The position numbers and the translations under genes were made by a program. Shown here in pieces: positions 5,311 through 6,888 of a stretch of DNA of 6,888 nucleotides; within the stretch, counting starts at the first letter, position 1; every line of letters starts with the position of its first letter. Where the stretch lies: NCBI GenBank assembly GCA_030602965.1, contig JAUVYS010000066.1:1-6888 (forward strand). The letters run 5' to 3'. Under the pieces are notes generated by a model. That model worked only from the letters and a program-made list of their open reading frames with translations, searched no databases and was not told the DNA's origin. This stretch comes from Candidatus Bathyarchaeota archaeon. GTDB taxonomy: Archaea; Thermoproteota; Bathyarchaeia; RBG-16-48-13; JAGMEO01.

Positions 5311-6672
5311 TCATGCTTTAGTTATAACTGATATGTTCTGACAAACTATTTCTGGAGCAATGTAACTCATAATATTCTTTGGTGTTTTAGCTACCTCTAT
5401 AATGTTTGTTAACAACTCGAAAACGTTACCTGATAACATTAAGCCGTTGATGGCCCCTTTCATTTCCCCGTTTTTAATTAAGATGGCTGGGTTGCCAACA
5501 ATGCTAAAGTCACCTGACTCAGGATTTGAATTGTGCGCCCCTTGAACATCTCTCACATAATAGCCATCTTTTATTTCAGGAATAATTTCTTCAACCATCC
5601 TTTCGCCTGGATTGATCCTAATAGTGGTTGAAGCTATCTTAACCAACCCTTGTCTCACATCTCTTTTTGCATTGCCAGTACTCGTCACACCTTTTTTTGA
5701 TGCCCAATAATGATCCCAGAGAAAATTCTTAAGAACTCCATTTTCAATCAAAGCAGTCCTCTGTCTGGGTACGCCTTCATCATCAGATATTTGAGTGTTT
5801 ATTCCTTCAACGCAAAGACCGTCATCAATCATCGAAAATATCTCAGAAGCAATTCTTGTACCTTGTTTATCAGCGATCTTAGACTTACCTCTAACAACAT
5901 TATCGCCTTTTATTGACTCGATTAAAGTGTATTGGAGAAGTTGTGAATATGCTATCGGATGAAAAACTACCGCACTTTTTCCAGTTTTACCTTTTACATT
6001 TTTCTTTAGGATACTGATTGTTTTCGCAACTTCATCGACAACATTGCCAATGTCAAGTTCCCATCCTCTTTTAACATCGAGTGTATAGATCATAGGCGTC
6101 ATTCCTTCTTCAGCTTGAGCTACTGCAACTAAAATTGCTTGTGTGCCACTTCCCTTCTCAGAGTGTTCAACACCATTACTATTCACATATGTCTTAGTAG
6201 TAATGCCAATTCCTACACCTCCACCAACAGGAATGAGACCCTCTTCAGCTGCTTTACTCTTTTTAATCATCTCAGCAGTCAGAGCGATAACTTCTGAAGG
6301 TTGCTTTTGAGCCAATTCTTCTTTGTATAAGCCTTCAACAAAAGAGTATTCGTGTTTAAATGGCAGTGATTGCCAATCTGGGTCAGGTGTACCAGCTTTT
6401 GCTGCAGCAACTGCATATTTCACAGCATTTTCAACAGCTTCTTTTCTTGGGATGTTTGTGAAAGCTGCACCCATTTTCTTGTCTATTAGAACTCGTATTG
6501 CAAAGGAAGAGTCAAGATTTTTACTCACCTGGCTGATTTGTGCCATCTCTATTTCAGCTGAAATTTCCGATTGTTTGAGACCGAGAAGTTCAGCAGAATT
6601 TGCACCCATACTAATAGCTTTTTCTACACCGTACTTGCAAAGTTGTAAAAGTTTTTCATCATCGTCTTTCAT
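5311..6672 (-). CDS. pmbA: TldE/PmbA, partner subunit of the TldD-TldE metalloprotease
   Basis: Non-catalytic subunit of the heteromeric TldD/TldE protease, which in Escherichia coli matures microcin B17 and degrades the antitoxin CcdA; the archaeal substrate is unknown. The 453-residue length matches the family (about 450). Visible blocks: an N-terminal domain with repeated small-residue helices (VEKAISMGANSAELL, 16-30), the segment GKSAVVFHPIAYSQLL (231-246) at the place where TldD has its HExxxH zinc motif but where only one His is kept here, as expected of TldE; ISDDEGVPRQRTALIENG (295-312); and the C-terminal block GDFSIVGNP with MKGAINGLMLSGNVFELL. The ATG at 6672 is preceded by GAGGGG (6686-6681) with 8 nt spacing, overlapping the tldD stop. 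The 13-bp gap to tldD means co-transcription and probably matched production of both subunits. Cytosolic; no signal peptide or membrane segment. Confidence 0.95.
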   Translation of the reverse strand: MKDDDEKLLQLCKYGVEKAISMGANSAELLGLKQSEISAEIEMAQISQVSKNLDSSFAIRVLIDKKMGAAFTNIPRKEAVENAVKYAVAAAKAGTPDPDWQSLPFKHEYSFVEGLYKEELAQKQPSEVIALTAEMIKKSKAAEEGLIPVGGGVGIGITTKTYVNSNGVEHSEKGSGTQAILVAVAQAEEGMTPMIYTLDVKRGWELDIGNVVDEVAKTISILKKNVKGKTGKSAVVFHPIAYSQLLQYTLIESIKGDNVVRGKSKIADKQGTRIASEIFSMIDDGLCVEGINTQISDDEGVPRQRTALIENGVLKNFLWDHYWASKKGVTSTGNAKRDVRQGLVKIASTTIRINPGERMVEEIIPEIKDGYYVRDVQGAHNSNPESGDFSIVGNPAILIKNGEMKGAINGLMLSGNVFELLTNIIEVAKTPKNIMSYIAPEIVCQNISVITKA

Positions 6673-6685
6673 ATTTCAAACCCCT

Positions 6686-6888
6686 CTAAACTTTTCCTCC
6701 AAAGGTTATACCACCCTTTGCAAAACGAATGTTAGACCCCCCACTAGCTACAAATGCTTCCTGACCTTTTCCACAGCGTCCGGTCTCCCAAGAGAGATCG
6801 TCTTTTCTACCCATGCCTTCAATCTTGAACAAAGCATCTGTTGCTATACCCGATATTGAAATGTTAGTCACCGGATTTCCTAATTTAC
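6686..6888 (-). CDS. tldD: TldD metalloprotease subunit, C-terminal end only
   Basis: Only the last 66 codons are inside the window; the frame is open to the right edge, and the GTG at 6871 is an internal valine, not a start, since KLGNPVTNISISG reads through it. The pattern GNPVTNISISG, then IEGMGRKDDL, GRCGKGQ and a final GGITFGG matches the conserved end of TldD, where the GxCGKGGQ-like turn and closing TVGG strand are typical. TldD carries the zinc-binding HExxxH motif, which lies outside the window. The small difference from the common pattern is GKGQEAF in place of GKGGQSVP or GKGQSVP. It is followed by pmbA after 13 bp. Confidence 0.88.
   Translation of the reverse strand, partial: KLGNPVTNISISGIATDALFKIEGMGRKDDLSWETGRCGKGQEAFVASGGSNIRFAKGGITFGGKV

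Noticed and set aside
6323..6859. Plus-strand 178-codon frame across the pmbA-tldD junction.
   Set aside because: Antisense to two recognised genes of the TldD/TldE family and without any motif of its own.
6686..6871. A stand-alone 61-residue gene starting at GTG 6871.
   Set aside because: The frame continues upstream to the window edge with KLGNP matching the TldD pattern, so the GTG is an internal codon of a truncated tldD.

Overview
This AT-rich window looks archaeal, most plausibly from the TACK side (Bathyarchaeia- or Thaumarchaeota-like). Three things support this. The DnaK lacks the extra nucleotide-binding-domain segment of proteobacterial Hsp70 and has an archaeal-style motif order. 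There is a long archaeal AMP phosphorylase with its extra N-terminal domain. Promoters look like TATA boxes rather than -35/-10 pairs. The lineage is inferred from remembered family resemblance, not from a search. All convincing genes read on the minus strand, so transcription runs from right to left.

Right block (6888 to 4603): the C-terminal end of tldD, the complete partner pmbA/tldE 13 bp later, then a class I SAM-dependent methyltransferase 30 bp further on. This reads as one operon. It ends in a hairpin followed by eight U residues at 4512-4538. TldD and TldE form a heteromeric metalloprotease known in bacteria for peptide maturation and degradation; the methyltransferase substrate is unknown.

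Middle block (4602 to 2490): a mostly non-coding stretch of about 560 bp. It contains a very small, easily missed gene at 4204-4365 for a 53-residue putative zinc-finger protein, with its own TATA-like box and Shine-Dalgarno sequence. It is followed by a full-length AMP phosphorylase, an enzyme of the archaeal AMP / ribose-1,5-bisphosphate / type III RuBisCO route.

Left block (2489 to 1): a regulatory gap of about 150 bp with four dyad-symmetric elements, then grpE (TTG start) and dnaK, which runs off the left edge with 586 codons visible. This is the Hsp70 chaperone operon; dnaJ may follow outside the window. The DnaK has an unusual Asp-to-Ser change in its phosphate-2 ATP-binding motif.

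I saw no rRNA, tRNA, CRISPR array, insertion sequence, attachment site or replication origin. I do not see a clear new multi-gene system. The best candidates for something new are the small zinc-finger gene, the altered DnaK motif, the dyad cluster before grpE, and the methyltransferase attached to tldD-tldE.
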